Assembly: GCF_028553805.1 (NCBI RefSeq) | Contig: NZ_CP067140.1 | Location: forward strand, 2,666,001 to 2,730,000 | Direction: 5' to 3' | DNA from: Paracoccus saliphilus | Lineage (GTDB): Bacteria > Pseudomonadota > Alphaproteobacteria > Rhodobacterales > Rhodobacteraceae | Length of the DNA: 64,000 nucleotides | In this document: piece after piece, positions 42,367 to 50,436 of the stretch | How positions within the stretch are numbered: the stretch's first letter is position 1 | How the letters are laid out: each line of letters starts with the position of its first letter | Made by a program: the position numbers and the translations under genes | The notes under the pieces: generated by a model | Seen by the model: only the letters and a program-made list of their open reading frames with translations | What the model was told of the DNA's origin: nothing | Database searches by the model: none

Positions 42367-42382
42367 TTTTTGTTAACAAAAA
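42367..42382. promoter_or_regulatory. Perfect 16-bp palindrome TTTTTGTTAACAAAAA
   Basis: It lies between the FadR-type regulator gene and the exported DsrE-like gene, about 90 bases before the latter's start. A perfect AT-rich palindrome in GC-rich DNA is a strong operator candidate. A short intrinsic hairpin is less likely because of weak pairing. Confidence 0.55.
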
Positions 42383-42472
42383 TTGTCACGCGCCTTGAGC
42401 CCAACACAAATCAACGCCAGACTGACCGGCAGGCGGGATTATCCGCCCAAATTCAATCTGGGGGAACAGAAC

Positions 42473-43027
42473 ATGCGGGGATTTCGGAAACTGGCACAGG
42501 CCACAAGCCTTGTCGCATTCATCTATGGATCGGGTTATGCCGTGGCCGGACCTGCCGATCCCTCGAAATTCGAGCCGGTGCAATACGAGCCGCAAAAGGT
42601 GCTTTATGACTGGAACTACGCAACCCCGCATGAGGGGCTGCGCGCGCTCGGTTACATCAAGAATCATATCAAGGCGATGGAGGAGTTCGGCGATCTCGAG
42701 AACTCGGATTTCGTGATCGTCGCACATGGCAATGACCTGCACGCGCTGTCGCGCCTTAATAGCGAGGCTTTTCCCGACGCCTATGACCAGTTGAAGGAAC
42801 TGTCGGATCTGGGCGTGAAAATCCATGTCTGCCGGAATGCCGCGAAGGGACGGGGCTATGAACCGGACGAGTTCTACGACATGATCACCGTCGTCCCCGC
42901 AGCAGTGATCGATATCGCGAAATATCAGAACATGGGATATAGCTACATGTATCCCGCACTGCATCCACGGATGACACGGGAAGAAGATATCATCCCGCAA
43001 TATCCCGAAGTCACCATGGATGAATGA
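42473..43027 (+). CDS. Exported DsrE/DsrF-like protein
   Basis: A 184-residue protein with an N-terminal signal peptide (MRGFRKLAQATSLVAFIYGS, Ala-rich site near AVA-GP). The rest resembles small DsrE-fold proteins (COG1416 type): VLYDWNYATPHEGLRALGYI, then SDFVIVAHGNDLHALSRLN, then KELSDLGVKIHVCRNAAKGR with one conserved cysteine, and VVPAAVIDIAKYQNMGYSYM. ATG 42473 follows GGGGGAACAGA. In this family the single cysteine of the HVCRNA motif may carry sulfur. The periplasmic location and isolation from sulfur-oxidation genes leave the role open. The gene converges on the ATP synthase operon. Confidence 0.8.
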   Translation: MRGFRKLAQATSLVAFIYGSGYAVAGPADPSKFEPVQYEPQKVLYDWNYATPHEGLRALGYIKNHIKAMEEFGDLENSDFVIVAHGNDLHALSRLNSEAFPDAYDQLKELSDLGVKIHVCRNAAKGRGYEPDEFYDMITVVPAAVIDIAKYQNMGYSYMYPALHPRMTREEDIIPQYPEVTMDE

Positions 43028-43119
43028 TCGGCCCGGCCCGCGGCGACCGGTCCAATCCCTGTGCCGCGGGCCATGGATAACGGTCCCGTTTGCTTTCCCA
43101 ACCTGGTGGCACGACAAGG

Positions 43120-43146
43120 AAAAACCCCGGCCCTAGGGGCCGGGGT
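43120..43146 (-). terminator. Intrinsic terminator of the F0 ATP synthase operon
   Basis: ACCCCGGCCC (43124-43133) pairs perfectly with GGGCCGGGGT (43137-43146) around a 3-base loop. On the minus strand the stem is followed by TTTTTCC, giving the U-tract right after atpF. It may also stop the convergent DsrE-like gene. Confidence 0.88.
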
Positions 43147-43172
43147 CTGGTTCACTGTCCGTCGTGTTTGGC

Positions 43173-43733
43173 TTAGTTCAACCGACGCGCCACGTCTTCG
43201 ATGGCGTCATCGATACCGTCAGAACGCTTCCCGGCCTTGACCTGAGCTGCCAGCAGCTCGGATGCGGCGGCCACGGATGCCTGAACAGCTTGCCCCTGAA
43301 CGGCGCGAATGGCGTCCTTCTCGGCACTGGCAATCTGATCCTCGGCCCCCTTCAGGCGGCGTTGGATCGAGACCTTGAGATCCTCCTTGGCCTTGGCGGC
43401 CTGTGCCTCGGCCTCGCGGCGGGCATTCGAGATGATCTCGTCCGCCTGCCCCTGCACCTCGCGCTGGCGACGCTCGTAGCTGGCATAGATCTCCTGCGCT
43501 TCTTCGCGCAGGCGGCGGGCCTCGTCCAGATCCTTGCGGATACCGTCGGCACGCTCGTCCAGCTTGCCGCCGACGATCGAGGGCACCTTGTAATAGATCA
43601 GGATGCCGATGAAGACCAGGAAGGCCAGCAACACGATGAAATCGGTATTGCGCAGCGAAAAGAACGGACCGCTTGCCGCCGCCGCCGGAGTGGCGGCCAG
43701 CAGGGTGATGGCGATTGCGCTGATGCGTTTCAT
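43173..43733 (-). CDS. atpF: F0F1 ATP synthase subunit b
   Basis: Peripheral-stalk subunit b, 186 residues. A cleavable-looking or hydrophobic start (MKRISAIAITLLAATPAAAA) precedes the membrane helix TDFIVLLAFLVFIGILIYY at residues 30-48, then a long charged coiled coil (KLDERADGIRKDLDEARRLR onward) that reaches F1. The gene starts within the stop of the b' gene (4-base overlap) and is the last gene of the operon. Having both b and b' is typical of photosynthetic and related alphaproteobacteria. Confidence 0.95.
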   Translation of the reverse strand: MKRISAIAITLLAATPAAAASGPFFSLRNTDFIVLLAFLVFIGILIYYKVPSIVGGKLDERADGIRKDLDEARRLREEAQEIYASYERRQREVQGQADEIISNARREAEAQAAKAKEDLKVSIQRRLKGAEDQIASAEKDAIRAVQGQAVQASVAAASELLAAQVKAGKRSDGIDDAIEDVARRLN

Positions 43734-44317
43734 TGCAAGGCCCCCTTCAAGCGGTTCTCGACGGCACTGTCCACCGCACCCTGATCGACATCGCCACCAA
43801 AACTGCGCACCAGTTCGGCAGTGACGTCGCGGGCAACCTCGCGCGCGTCGGTTGCAGCGGATTCGCGGATCTCGCGGATACGCTTTTCGGATTCCGCGGT
43901 ACGGGCCGCGATCTCGGAATCGGCATGGGCGATAGCGGTGTCGAGTTCCTTCTGGATCTCGGCCCGGTTCGCCTCGACGATCTTATGCGCTTCGGTCCGC
44001 GCATCGGCCAGCGCCTTGTCATAGGCGGCCTCGGCCTCTTTCGCCTTCTGCTTGAACTCCTCGGCAGCCATGAGGTCGCCTGTGATGGCGCCCTGACGGT
44101 CTGACAGGACAGAGGCGATCCGGGGCAATGCGATCCGGGACAACACCCAGTACAGCACCGCCAGCGTGACGATGAGCCAGAAAATCTGGTTCGGGAAGGT
44201 GCTGAAATCCAGCTGCGGCATGCCCGAGGATTGCTCGGCGCCATGACCGGCCGCAGCGGCGGCTTCTTCCGTATGTTCGACCGCTTCGGTTGCGGCCTCT
44301 TGCAACAGGCTGATCAT
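43730..44317 (-). CDS. atpF2: F0F1 ATP synthase subunit b'
   Basis: The second stalk subunit, 195 residues. An Ala/Glu/His-rich N-terminus (about 30 residues) is followed by the membrane helix QIFWLIVTLAVLYWVLSRI near residues 44-62. A long coiled coil (LMAAEEFKQKAKEAEAAYDK, RAEIQKELDTAIAHADSEIA) follows. It differs from b in lacking a signal-like start and forms the heterodimeric b-b' stalk. The gene lies 74 bases after atpE and overlaps atpF. The symbol atpF2 (also atpG or atpX in some annotations) is conventional. Confidence 0.94.
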   Translation of the reverse strand: MISLLQEAATEAVEHTEEAAAAAGHGAEQSSGMPQLDFSTFPNQIFWLIVTLAVLYWVLSRIALPRIASVLSDRQGAITGDLMAAEEFKQKAKEAEAAYDKALADARTEAHKIVEANRAEIQKELDTAIAHADSEIAARTAESEKRIREIRESAATDAREVARDVTAELVRSFGGDVDQGAVDSAVENRLKGALQ

Positions 44318-44391
44318 ATCCTACCCCTTGGCCTATCAGGTCACGATGGGGCGGAGGCGAACCCCCACCCCGCCGCAAGGATGGCGAAGGA

Positions 44392-44628
44392 TCAGACCGC
44401 GAACATCAGCAGAAGCGCGACGAGGAACGCGAAGATCCCCAGGGCTTCCGCGAAGGCGATGCCGATGAACAGCGTAGCGGTTTGACCGCCGGCAGCCGAC
44501 GGGTTGCGCAGCGCACCCGAGAGGAAGTTCCCGGCGACGTTGCCCACACCAACGGCGGCAGCGCCCGAACCGATGGCGGCCAGACCGGCACCGATATACT
44601 GTCCGAGTTCGGCGATATTCCCTTCCAT
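44392..44628 (-). CDS. atpE: F0F1 ATP synthase subunit c
   Basis: The proteolipid of the rotor ring, 78 residues in two hydrophobic helices. Helix 1 carries the glycine-rich [20 protein letters not shown]. The polar loop [13 protein letters not shown] contacts F1. Helix 2 contains the proton-binding glutamate in [20 protein letters not shown] (about residue 61). It lies 58 bases after atpB and uses its own ribosome-binding site (AAGGAGATCC). Confidence 0.97.
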   Translation of the reverse strand: MEGNIAELGQYIGAGLAAIGSGAAAVGVGNVAGNFLSGALRNPSAAGGQTATLFIGIAFAEALGIFAFLVALLLMFAV

Positions 44629-44686
44629 GATGGATCTCCTTGCGGTTGGAAGTAATGAATGAGGATGAACCTGCCCTGCCCCGGCC

Positions 44687-45442
44687 TTAGTGAGCCGGAT
44701 GCAGCGCGTCTTTCAGATAGACGCAGGTCAGGATGGTAAAGACATAGGCCTGGATGAAGGCGACCAGCACCTCGAGGCCATACATGGCCGTCACGGCGAG
44801 GATCGACACGGGCGAGATGACGGCGATGGCAGAGAAGCCTGCAAAGACCTTGATCACGGCGTGCCCGGCCATCATGTTGCCGGCAAGACGAATGGAGTGG
44901 CTGACCGGACGGACGAAATAGCTGATCACCTCGATCACCGCCAGGATGGGCCGCAGCACCAGCGGCGCGGAGGTCACCCAGAACAGGCCGAGGAATTGCG
45001 CGCCGTTCTTGACGAAACCAAGCACGGTGACGCTGACGAACACGGCCAGTGCCAGCACGCCGGTCACGGCGATATGCGATGTGACGGTGAAGGCCTTGGG
45101 CAGCAGGCCCAGCATGTTCGAGAACACGATGAACATGAACAACGTCATGATATAAGGGAAATATTTCAACCCGTCCTTGCCGGTGACATCCTCGACCATC
45201 TTGTAGACCATGCCATAGGCCAGTTCGGCGACGGTTTGCACACGGTTGGGAACGATGGCCCGTCCGCGGGTGCCGGCCACCAGAAGCGCGATGATCGCGG
45301 CGGCGACAATGAACAGCCACAGTGTCACGTTGGTCGGCGTGTACCAATGCACCTCGCCCGTCCCGAACAGGGGCTTAACGAGGAACTGGTCCATCGGGTG
45401 GAAAGACAGGCCAGCTTCTTCACCATGCGCGTCGGATGCCAC
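44687..45442 (-). CDS. atpB: F0F1 ATP synthase subunit a
   Basis: The stator subunit a, about 251 residues with five or six membrane helices. The essential arginine is in the helix [20 protein letters not shown]. The late helix [20 protein letters not shown] carries the conserved Gln. No ATG suits the N-terminus. I chose GTG 45442, with GAGGG 7 bases before it; a TTG two codons further up would sit too close to the ribosome-binding site. The atpI stop ends 2 bases before this GTG. The periplasmic N-terminus contains [15 protein letters not shown]. Confidence 0.95.
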   Translation of the reverse strand: MASDAHGEEAGLSFHPMDQFLVKPLFGTGEVHWYTPTNVTLWLFIVAAAIIALLVAGTRGRAIVPNRVQTVAELAYGMVYKMVEDVTGKDGLKYFPYIMTLFMFIVFSNMLGLLPKAFTVTSHIAVTGVLALAVFVSVTVLGFVKNGAQFLGLFWVTSAPLVLRPILAVIEVISYFVRPVSHSIRLAGNMMAGHAVIKVFAGFSAIAVISPVSILAVTAMYGLEVLVAFIQAYVFTILTCVYLKDALHPAH

Positions 45443-45444
45443 GA

Positions 45445-45795
45445 TCAATCCCTCTTTTCCCTGTCCGGCGCTGTCTCGCCGGGCTTTGTGTCAATTTCGG
45501 ACGCGGTGCGCATCATCGTCTTGATGCCGGCCGCGAAGCCGAGAAATACGAACAGGATCATCAGGAACGGCGTCGTGCCGAACAGATAATCCAGACCAAA
45601 ACCGATCCCGAAGCCAAGCCCGATGCCCGCCACGAGTTCGATCACCATACGCCAGGCAATGTGCGCCTGATCATAGGCTGCCTTCGGCCTTTCGGCTTCG
45701 GGCTTTGGGGTCATGCGGGACAGCCGCTCCTCCAGATCGCGCAGGCGTCGGGTCTCTTCGCCCTTGTCCGCGCCATTCCGGGGCCCTTCGGCCAT
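45445..45795 (-). CDS. atpI: ATP synthase protein I (AtpI)
   Basis: A 116-residue accessory protein of the F0 operon. A charged N-terminal half (residues 1-45) precedes two membrane helices: [20 protein letters not shown] (about 50-69) and [20 protein letters not shown] (about 76-95). AtpI proteins are thought to help assemble the c-ring and handle Mg2+. It is the first gene of the operon, with a strong promoter about 30 bases upstream. Confidence 0.92.
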   Translation of the reverse strand: MAEGPRNGADKGEETRRLRDLEERLSRMTPKPEAERPKAAYDQAHIAWRMVIELVAGIGLGFGIGFGLDYLFGTTPFLMILFVFLGFAAGIKTMMRTASEIDTKPGETAPDREKRD

Positions 45796-45825
45796 CTGTC
45801 ACGCCCCCGTTATTGCTCGAGCCGG

Positions 45826-45854
45826 TGTCTAGGGTGGATCCGCGCCCAAGTCAA
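45826..45854 (-). promoter_or_regulatory. Sigma-70 promoter of the F0 ATP synthase operon
   Basis: On the minus strand TTGACT (45849-45854) and TAGACA (45826-45831) are 17 bases apart. The predicted start of transcription is about 24 bases before the atpI ATG. Confidence 0.7.
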
Positions 45855-45914
45855 GCAACTGGAGCCATTATGTAAATTGTTGTTTTTCATTGATTTTTAT
45901 TCGATCACGATTCT

Positions 45915-45929
45915 TGCAAGCAGCTTGCA
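45915..45929. promoter_or_regulatory. Palindrome TGCAAG-CAG-CTTGCA before arsR-type gene
   Basis: Six-base arms with a 3-base centre lie 88 bases upstream of the ArsR-family start in an AT-rich divergent region shared with the atp operon. It is a candidate operator for the ArsR protein. Confidence 0.5.
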
Positions 45930-46016
45930 TTCCGATGAAGCGACGGACATTATTCAACCGCCAAGTTGAGCATCCCGCGCTATCCGCCCCATTCCACGAC
46001 CAAGGGACCGACTCCC

Positions 46017-46370
46017 ATGCCCGCCCCTTCCCCCGACCGGCTGGACCTGATCTTCGCCGCCCTCGCAGATCCGACGCGCAGAAAGGTGCTGTCGATGCTG
46101 CTAGAGGACGACATGGCGGTCAGTGACGTGGCAGCCCCCTTCGAGATGAGCCTTGCGGCGATCTCGAAACATCTGGCGGTACTTGCGGCGGCGGGACTGA
46201 TCCGGCAGGAACGGCGGGGCCGGATCAACTGGTGCATGCTGGATCCCGAGGGGATGCGTGCGGCTTCGGTCTGGATGCAGGGTTTCGGGCAGTTCGATCC
46301 GGTGGATCTGGACGAGTTCGAGCGGTTTCTGGATGTACAGATGCGCGAATGGGGCGAGGATCAGGCATGA
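46017..46370 (+). CDS. ArsR-family transcriptional regulator
   Basis: A 117-residue winged-helix protein. It opens with LDLIFAALADPTRRKVLSML. The recognition region AVSDVAAPFEMSLAAISKHL lies at about residues 34-53, followed by the wing AGLIRQERRGRINWCMLD. No classical metal-binding ELCVCDL box is present, so it belongs to the metal-independent subgroup often paired with SRPBCC or other small proteins. ATG 46017 was taken because it begins the conserved part (MPAPSPDRLDL); an earlier ATG at 45966 would add 17 residues. A palindrome upstream may be its operator. The pseudouridine genes follow after 115 bases. Confidence 0.9.
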   Translation: MPAPSPDRLDLIFAALADPTRRKVLSMLLEDDMAVSDVAAPFEMSLAAISKHLAVLAAAGLIRQERRGRINWCMLDPEGMRAASVWMQGFGQFDPVDLDEFERFLDVQMREWGEDQA

Positions 46371-46406
46371 TGATGCTGCGTTATCCGGCGATGGCCGAGG
46401 CCGGAT

Positions 46407-46436
46407 CGGGGCTCTGCCCCGTCGCCGTTCCGGCGA
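46407..46436 (+). terminator. Tandem perfect hairpins after the arsR-type gene
   Basis: CGGGGC-TCT-GCCCCG (46407-46421) is directly followed by TCGCCG-TTC-CGGCGA (46422-46436). Each has a 6-bp stem and 3-base loop. The dispersed 3'-end motif follows at once. Confidence 0.5.
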
Positions 46437-46465
46437 CTCCCCGGGATATTTGGATGAAGAAGAAG
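46432..46465 (+). repeat. Dispersed 3'-end motif, copy 2
   Basis: It reads GGCGACTCCCC, then GGGATATTTGG, then ATGAAGAAGAAG. It lies about 60 bases after the arsR-type stop in that gene's orientation, and 21 bases before the psuK start. Confidence 0.6.
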
Positions 46466-46485
46466 CGGTACAGGGTGGGAATGGC

Positions 46486-47367
46486 ATGAGCCTTCGCCCG
46501 GACATTCTCTGTATCGGCGCGATGCTGTGGGACGTGATCGGGCGGGCACCCCGGCGGATGGCCTCCGGTGCCGATGTGCCCGGACGGATCAGGCATTTGC
46601 CGGGGGGCGTGGCGCTGAATGTCGCCATCGCGCTGGCGCGGTGGGAGTTGCGGCCCGCCGTGCTGTCGGCGGTGGGGCGCGATCCCGAGGGCGAAGCGCT
46701 GCTGGCAGAGGCCGAACGCCGCGGCGTGCTGACCGGCTGGCTGACGCGCGATGCCGGGCCGCCCACCGATTGCTACATGGGGATCGAGGACAGCCAGGGC
46801 CTGATCGCCGCCATCGCCGATGTCCACGGGCTGGAACAGGCGGGCGATGCGATCCTTGCGCCGCTCTCCGGCGATCTGGCCGGATGGACCGGGCCGGTGG
46901 TGCTGGACGGCAACCTGACCGAGGAACTGCTGGCCGCGATTGCGCGTGATCCCGCATTGTCCGGGGCCGATCTCCGCGTCGTTCCCGCCAGCCCCGGCAA
47001 GGCCGAGCGGTTGGAGCCGCTGATTGCCTCCCGCCGCGGTTGCTTCTATCTCAACCGGCTGGAGGCCGAGATCCTCGCCGGTCGAGCCTGCCCCGACGCG
47101 GCCTCTGCCGCCGAGGCCGTGGTCGCGCGCGGGGCGGCGCGGGTGCTGGTCACCGATGGTCCCCACCCCGCCGCCGAGGCCGTCGCGGGCGGCGCGACCC
47201 TGACCGCCGATCCGCCCCCTGTCACCGTGGCGCGCGTCACCGGGGCGGGCGATTGCTTTCTGGCCGCGCATCTGGCGGCCGAATTGAACCACCAGCCGCG
47301 CGATGCGGCCCTGCGGCGGGCGGTTGAATCCGCCGCTGCACATGTTTCGGGAAAGGATGTTCCATGA
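46486..47367 (+). CDS. psuK: Pseudouridine kinase, PfkB family (PsuK)
   Basis: A 293-residue PfkB/ribokinase-type sugar kinase. The N-terminal substrate lobe includes DILCIGAMLWDVIGRAPRRM and HLPGGVALNVAIALARWEL. The C-terminal catalytic motif VTGAGDCFLAAHLAAELNHQ holds the GAGD anion hole and base (about residues 249-268). PsuK phosphorylates pseudouridine to pseudouridine 5'-phosphate. This specific function rests on the overlapping psuG gene downstream (ATGA), the usual partner; PfkB kinases alone are not substrate-diagnostic. ATG 46486 is preceded by AGGGTGGGA. Confidence 0.9.
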   Translation: MSLRPDILCIGAMLWDVIGRAPRRMASGADVPGRIRHLPGGVALNVAIALARWELRPAVLSAVGRDPEGEALLAEAERRGVLTGWLTRDAGPPTDCYMGIEDSQGLIAAIADVHGLEQAGDAILAPLSGDLAGWTGPVVLDGNLTEELLAAIARDPALSGADLRVVPASPGKAERLEPLIASRRGCFYLNRLEAEILAGRACPDAASAAEAVVARGAARVLVTDGPHPAAEAVAGGATLTADPPPVTVARVTGAGDCFLAAHLAAELNHQPRDAALRRAVESAAAHVSGKDVP

Positions 47368-48287
47368 AAGACGCACCGCTGACATTTTCGCCCGAGGTCT
47401 CGGCCGCGCTGACCGATGGCCGCCCGGTCGTGGCGCTGGAGTCGACGATCATCACCCATGGGATGCCCTATCCGCAGAACCTGGAAATGGCGCGCGAGGT
47501 CGAAGAGGTTATCCGCCGCGCGGGCGCCACTCCCGCCACGATTGCGGTCATGGGCGGGCAGATCCATATCGGTCTGACGGATTCGTCGCTGGAGGCGCTG
47601 GCGCAAACCCCGTCCGACCAGGCCATGAAGCTTTCGCGCGCCGATCTGGCGATTTGCCTGACCATGGGCCGCACCGGCGCGACCACCGTCGCCGCAACGA
47701 TGATCTGCGCCCATCTGGCGGGCATCCGGGTCTTTGCCACCGGCGGCATCGGCGGGGTTCATCGTGGCGCCGAAAACAGTTTTGACATCTCTGCCGACCT
47801 TCAGGAACTGGCGCAGACCCCGGTGACAGTGGTCGCGGCGGGTGCCAAGGCGATCCTCGATCTGCCCAAGACCTGGGAGGTTCTGGAAACGCTCGGCGTG
47901 CCGGTTATCGCCTATGGGCAGGATGAATTGCCCGCCTTCTGGTCACGCGATTCAGGTATCGCGGCAGCGCTGCGGATGGACAGCCCCGCCGAGATCGCTG
48001 CCAGCGCCGCGATGCGTGCCCGGATCGGCCTGAAAGGCGGACAGCTGGTCGCCAACCCCATCCCGGCTGAGGCGGAGATCCCGCGCGACGAGATTATGCC
48101 GGTGATCGAACGGGCATTGTCCGAGGCCGAGGCGCAGGGCATCGCCGCCAAATTGGTCACACCTTTCCTGCTGCAACGGATTTTCGAGCTGACCGAAGGG
48201 CGGTCCCTGCAATCGAATATCGCGCTGGTGATGAACAACGCGCGATTGGCCGCGGGCATCGCCTCAGCCATGAGCATCGAGGCGTGA
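47364..48287 (+). CDS. psuG: Pseudouridine-5'-phosphate glycosidase PsuG
   Basis: A 307-residue enzyme that reversibly splits pseudouridine 5'-phosphate into uracil and ribose 5-phosphate with a Mn2+-dependent Schiff-base mechanism. Family signatures are clear: VVALESTIITHGMPYPQNLE near residues 22-41, AVMGGQIHIGLTDSSLEALA near 63-82, the lysine in MKLSRADLA near 92-100, and FATGGIGGVHRGAENSFDIS near 127-146. VVAAGAKAILDLPKTWEVLE contains the metal and lysine environment. The gene is co-translated with psuK. Its last 24 bases overlap the 3' end of the convergent Hint-domain gene. Confidence 0.96.
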   Translation: MKDAPLTFSPEVSAALTDGRPVVALESTIITHGMPYPQNLEMAREVEEVIRRAGATPATIAVMGGQIHIGLTDSSLEALAQTPSDQAMKLSRADLAICLTMGRTGATTVAATMICAHLAGIRVFATGGIGGVHRGAENSFDISADLQELAQTPVTVVAAGAKAILDLPKTWEVLETLGVPVIAYGQDELPAFWSRDSGIAAALRMDSPAEIAASAAMRARIGLKGGQLVANPIPAEAEIPRDEIMPVIERALSEAEAQGIAAKLVTPFLLQRIFELTEGRSLQSNIALVMNNARLAAGIASAMSIEA

Positions 48288-50147
48288 AGCCACATTCTGC
48301 AGGGGTTTGCCGTTCCTGATATGCCGCGTGACAAGGCGGCGGGCCCTTTGCGTCTTCATCAGGTTGGCGGCGGGGAATACCGCCCCGAGATCCCCGAATA
48401 TCTCGGCATATTCCGCGACCACCGCCTTGGGCAGCACATGCAGCGCCTCCTCGCCGGGATAGAAGCTCTCGCTCCAGCAGCCATCGGCCTCGATGATCTC
48501 ATGGGTTTCGAAGACAAGGTGGATATAAGTCACCGGCTTGTCGGGACAGGGCTGCGACACGCCCGGCAAATCCAGCAATGCCTTGGCCGGAATCAGCGCT
48601 GTCGATCCGGTCATCCGGCCGGCGATCCTGCTGTTGACGAGAATGCGATGCTGCGGCGAGACTCGCATATCCCGTCGCGGAACGCCCTCTCCCAGGGCCC
48701 CCGCTGAGATGACCACCGGCCACAGATGGCTGCGTTCCTGCAATTCCCGCAGTCCGAGCGTTCGGCTGTGAAGGGCACGCAGTTTCCCGGCACTGCCGTC
48801 ATAGGTCGGCACTGCCTCGCCCGGTTGCAGCGTGCCGATCTCTTTCTCGCCTGCCACCGTCCGGATCATCGTGCCATCGGTGAAGCAGATGACATTGAGA
48901 TTTGCCCTGTTCAGATCCGCCGTGGTCGTGTTCAGCACCTGGACGAAACCGTCGCCCGAACCTCCGGACAGATCGATCAGGATCGAGCCGTCATCCATCT
49001 CGGTCGTTGCGGTCACGACATCATCCATTGTCTGGAAATAGGATCCCAGGTCGATGACATCGCCGCCCTCTGCCTCGAAATCGGCGATGAGATCCGCCGC
49101 ACCGCCGCCGAGTCCCTCTCCGGCGAACCAATCCGCGCCCGCGCCGCCGGTCAAACTGTCATCGCCATCGCCCCCGTCGATATAATCCGCACCCGTTCCA
49201 CCATCGATACTGTCGCCGCCCTCGCCGCCGAAGATGCGATCGTCCCCGCCCGCGCCAAGCAAGCTGTCAGCGTTCACGCCCCCGTAGATGTCTTCGTGGA
49301 AGAACTGCCCTTGCACGGTCGTCAGCGTGGAACCCGCAGTCTGTGCCGAGAGCAGGGTCATGCGCGCGAAATCGTCGGCACTCCGTGCGGCGTCGCCGCT
49401 CAGCCCTTCGATGGCGCTGGCCAGATCGGCGTAATGCGGCGAGAAGGAAGGGGATTCAGCCCAGATGTCGTGCGACGGTGTGCCGGGAAGACCCGATTCA
49501 TAGACCCTGGCGGCGGTTCCGATCAGATAGGTTTCTGCCGTACCGTCGCCATCGGCGTCATAATCGAGGTAATTCGCACCGCCGCTCATCCCGCCGACGA
49601 TATCGGCATCCTCGACGCGGAAATAGCCGCCGATATCGCCATTCACATCCTGCTCGGTATAGGAAGTCAATGTTCCACTCGCCTGGTGGAGCGTCCCCTC
49701 CTGACCGTCCAGCGAATTCGCCGCCCCCGGATACCCGGTGATCGTGACCGTGCCCGACAGGTCATTCGGATCATTGGCGATCAGAAGCGGGACGGCCGGA
49801 CCATCATAGAACTCACCCGTACTGGCGAGGCGGTCGCCGACATGCATGCTCATGTCGAATCCCGCCTTCACGAAATCCACGGTTCCGTCGCCATCGGTAT
49901 CGTCACGATAGGCGTCCCAGGGCTCGCCGCCCTCGGGCAGGGTATAGTCCAGTTCGGTCGTGCCGTGGCGCTCTGCCTCGCCCATCAGGCTACGCTGAGG
50001 GATCGCGCTGCTGCCGCCCCCCGGAGCCGGATCGTGATTGGCGCTGAAATATATTCCGCCACCAATATGCATGCCCGAGAACTTGACGTCCACCGAGGTC
50101 AGATGTTCGTCCTCGGTCGAATTCGGATCGACGATTTCAAGAACCAT
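48264..50147 (-). CDS. Secreted-type protein: trypsin-like domain, RTX repeats, Hint domain
   Basis: A 627-residue acidic protein without an N-terminal signal peptide. Residues about 20-230 look like a trypsin-like fold: GGGIYFSANHDP with His38, the core segment DLSGTVTITGYPG (130-141), and GGMSGGANYL with Ser188 as nucleophile. Residues about 290-345 carry RTX nonapeptides (GGDDRIFGGEGGDSIDGG and similar), which bind Ca2+ and suit type I secretion. A Hint_2 (Hedgehog/intein) domain starts at Cys421 (NVICFTDGTMIRTV) and contains HEIIEADGCWSESFYPGEE. The Asp of a catalytic triad is not certain. Such Hint domains may self-process. No secretion genes are adjacent. Its 3' end overlaps psuG. Confidence 0.85.
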   Translation of the reverse strand: MVLEIVDPNSTEDEHLTSVDVKFSGMHIGGGIYFSANHDPAPGGGSSAIPQRSLMGEAERHGTTELDYTLPEGGEPWDAYRDDTDGDGTVDFVKAGFDMSMHVGDRLASTGEFYDGPAVPLLIANDPNDLSGTVTITGYPGAANSLDGQEGTLHQASGTLTSYTEQDVNGDIGGYFRVEDADIVGGMSGGANYLDYDADGDGTAETYLIGTAARVYESGLPGTPSHDIWAESPSFSPHYADLASAIEGLSGDAARSADDFARMTLLSAQTAGSTLTTVQGQFFHEDIYGGVNADSLLGAGGDDRIFGGEGGDSIDGGTGADYIDGGDGDDSLTGGAGADWFAGEGLGGGAADLIADFEAEGGDVIDLGSYFQTMDDVVTATTEMDDGSILIDLSGGSGDGFVQVLNTTTADLNRANLNVICFTDGTMIRTVAGEKEIGTLQPGEAVPTYDGSAGKLRALHSRTLGLRELQERSHLWPVVISAGALGEGVPRRDMRVSPQHRILVNSRIAGRMTGSTALIPAKALLDLPGVSQPCPDKPVTYIHLVFETHEIIEADGCWSESFYPGEEALHVLPKAVVAEYAEIFGDLGAVFPAANLMKTQRARRLVTRHIRNGKPLQNVASRLDAHG

Positions 50148-50271
50148 GATTTTCCCGTGTTGCCTACGAATGCTGAAAGCAGACCGACTGGCAAAACTGG
50201 AACTCGGTACAAATTGTTAACCCAACCACGGAACTCGGAAACAATCTGCTGAACTCGTCATAGCATAGGCG

Positions 50272-50292
50272 ATTTCGGCAGTCTGCCGAAAT
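50272..50292. promoter_or_regulatory. Inverted repeat ATTTCGGCA-GTC-TGCCGAAAT
   Basis: A perfect 9-bp dyad in the 289-base divergent region, 125 bases upstream of the Hint-protein gene. It could be an operator or a hairpin. A smaller perfect palindrome GATCATGATC lies at 50359-50368. The rest of the gap (50148-50436) is AT-rich and has no gene. Confidence 0.45.
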
Positions 50293-50436
50293 GACCGTGA
50301 CGTAGCGTCCCGAAGCAGAAAAAATCCACTATTATCAACCACTACACGAATATTCTACGATCATGATCAAAAAATACCCGTTACAGGTGATTTAGCCTCT
50401 TGACCGAGACGCTGCCTGCCCTGTTCTCTGCATCCC

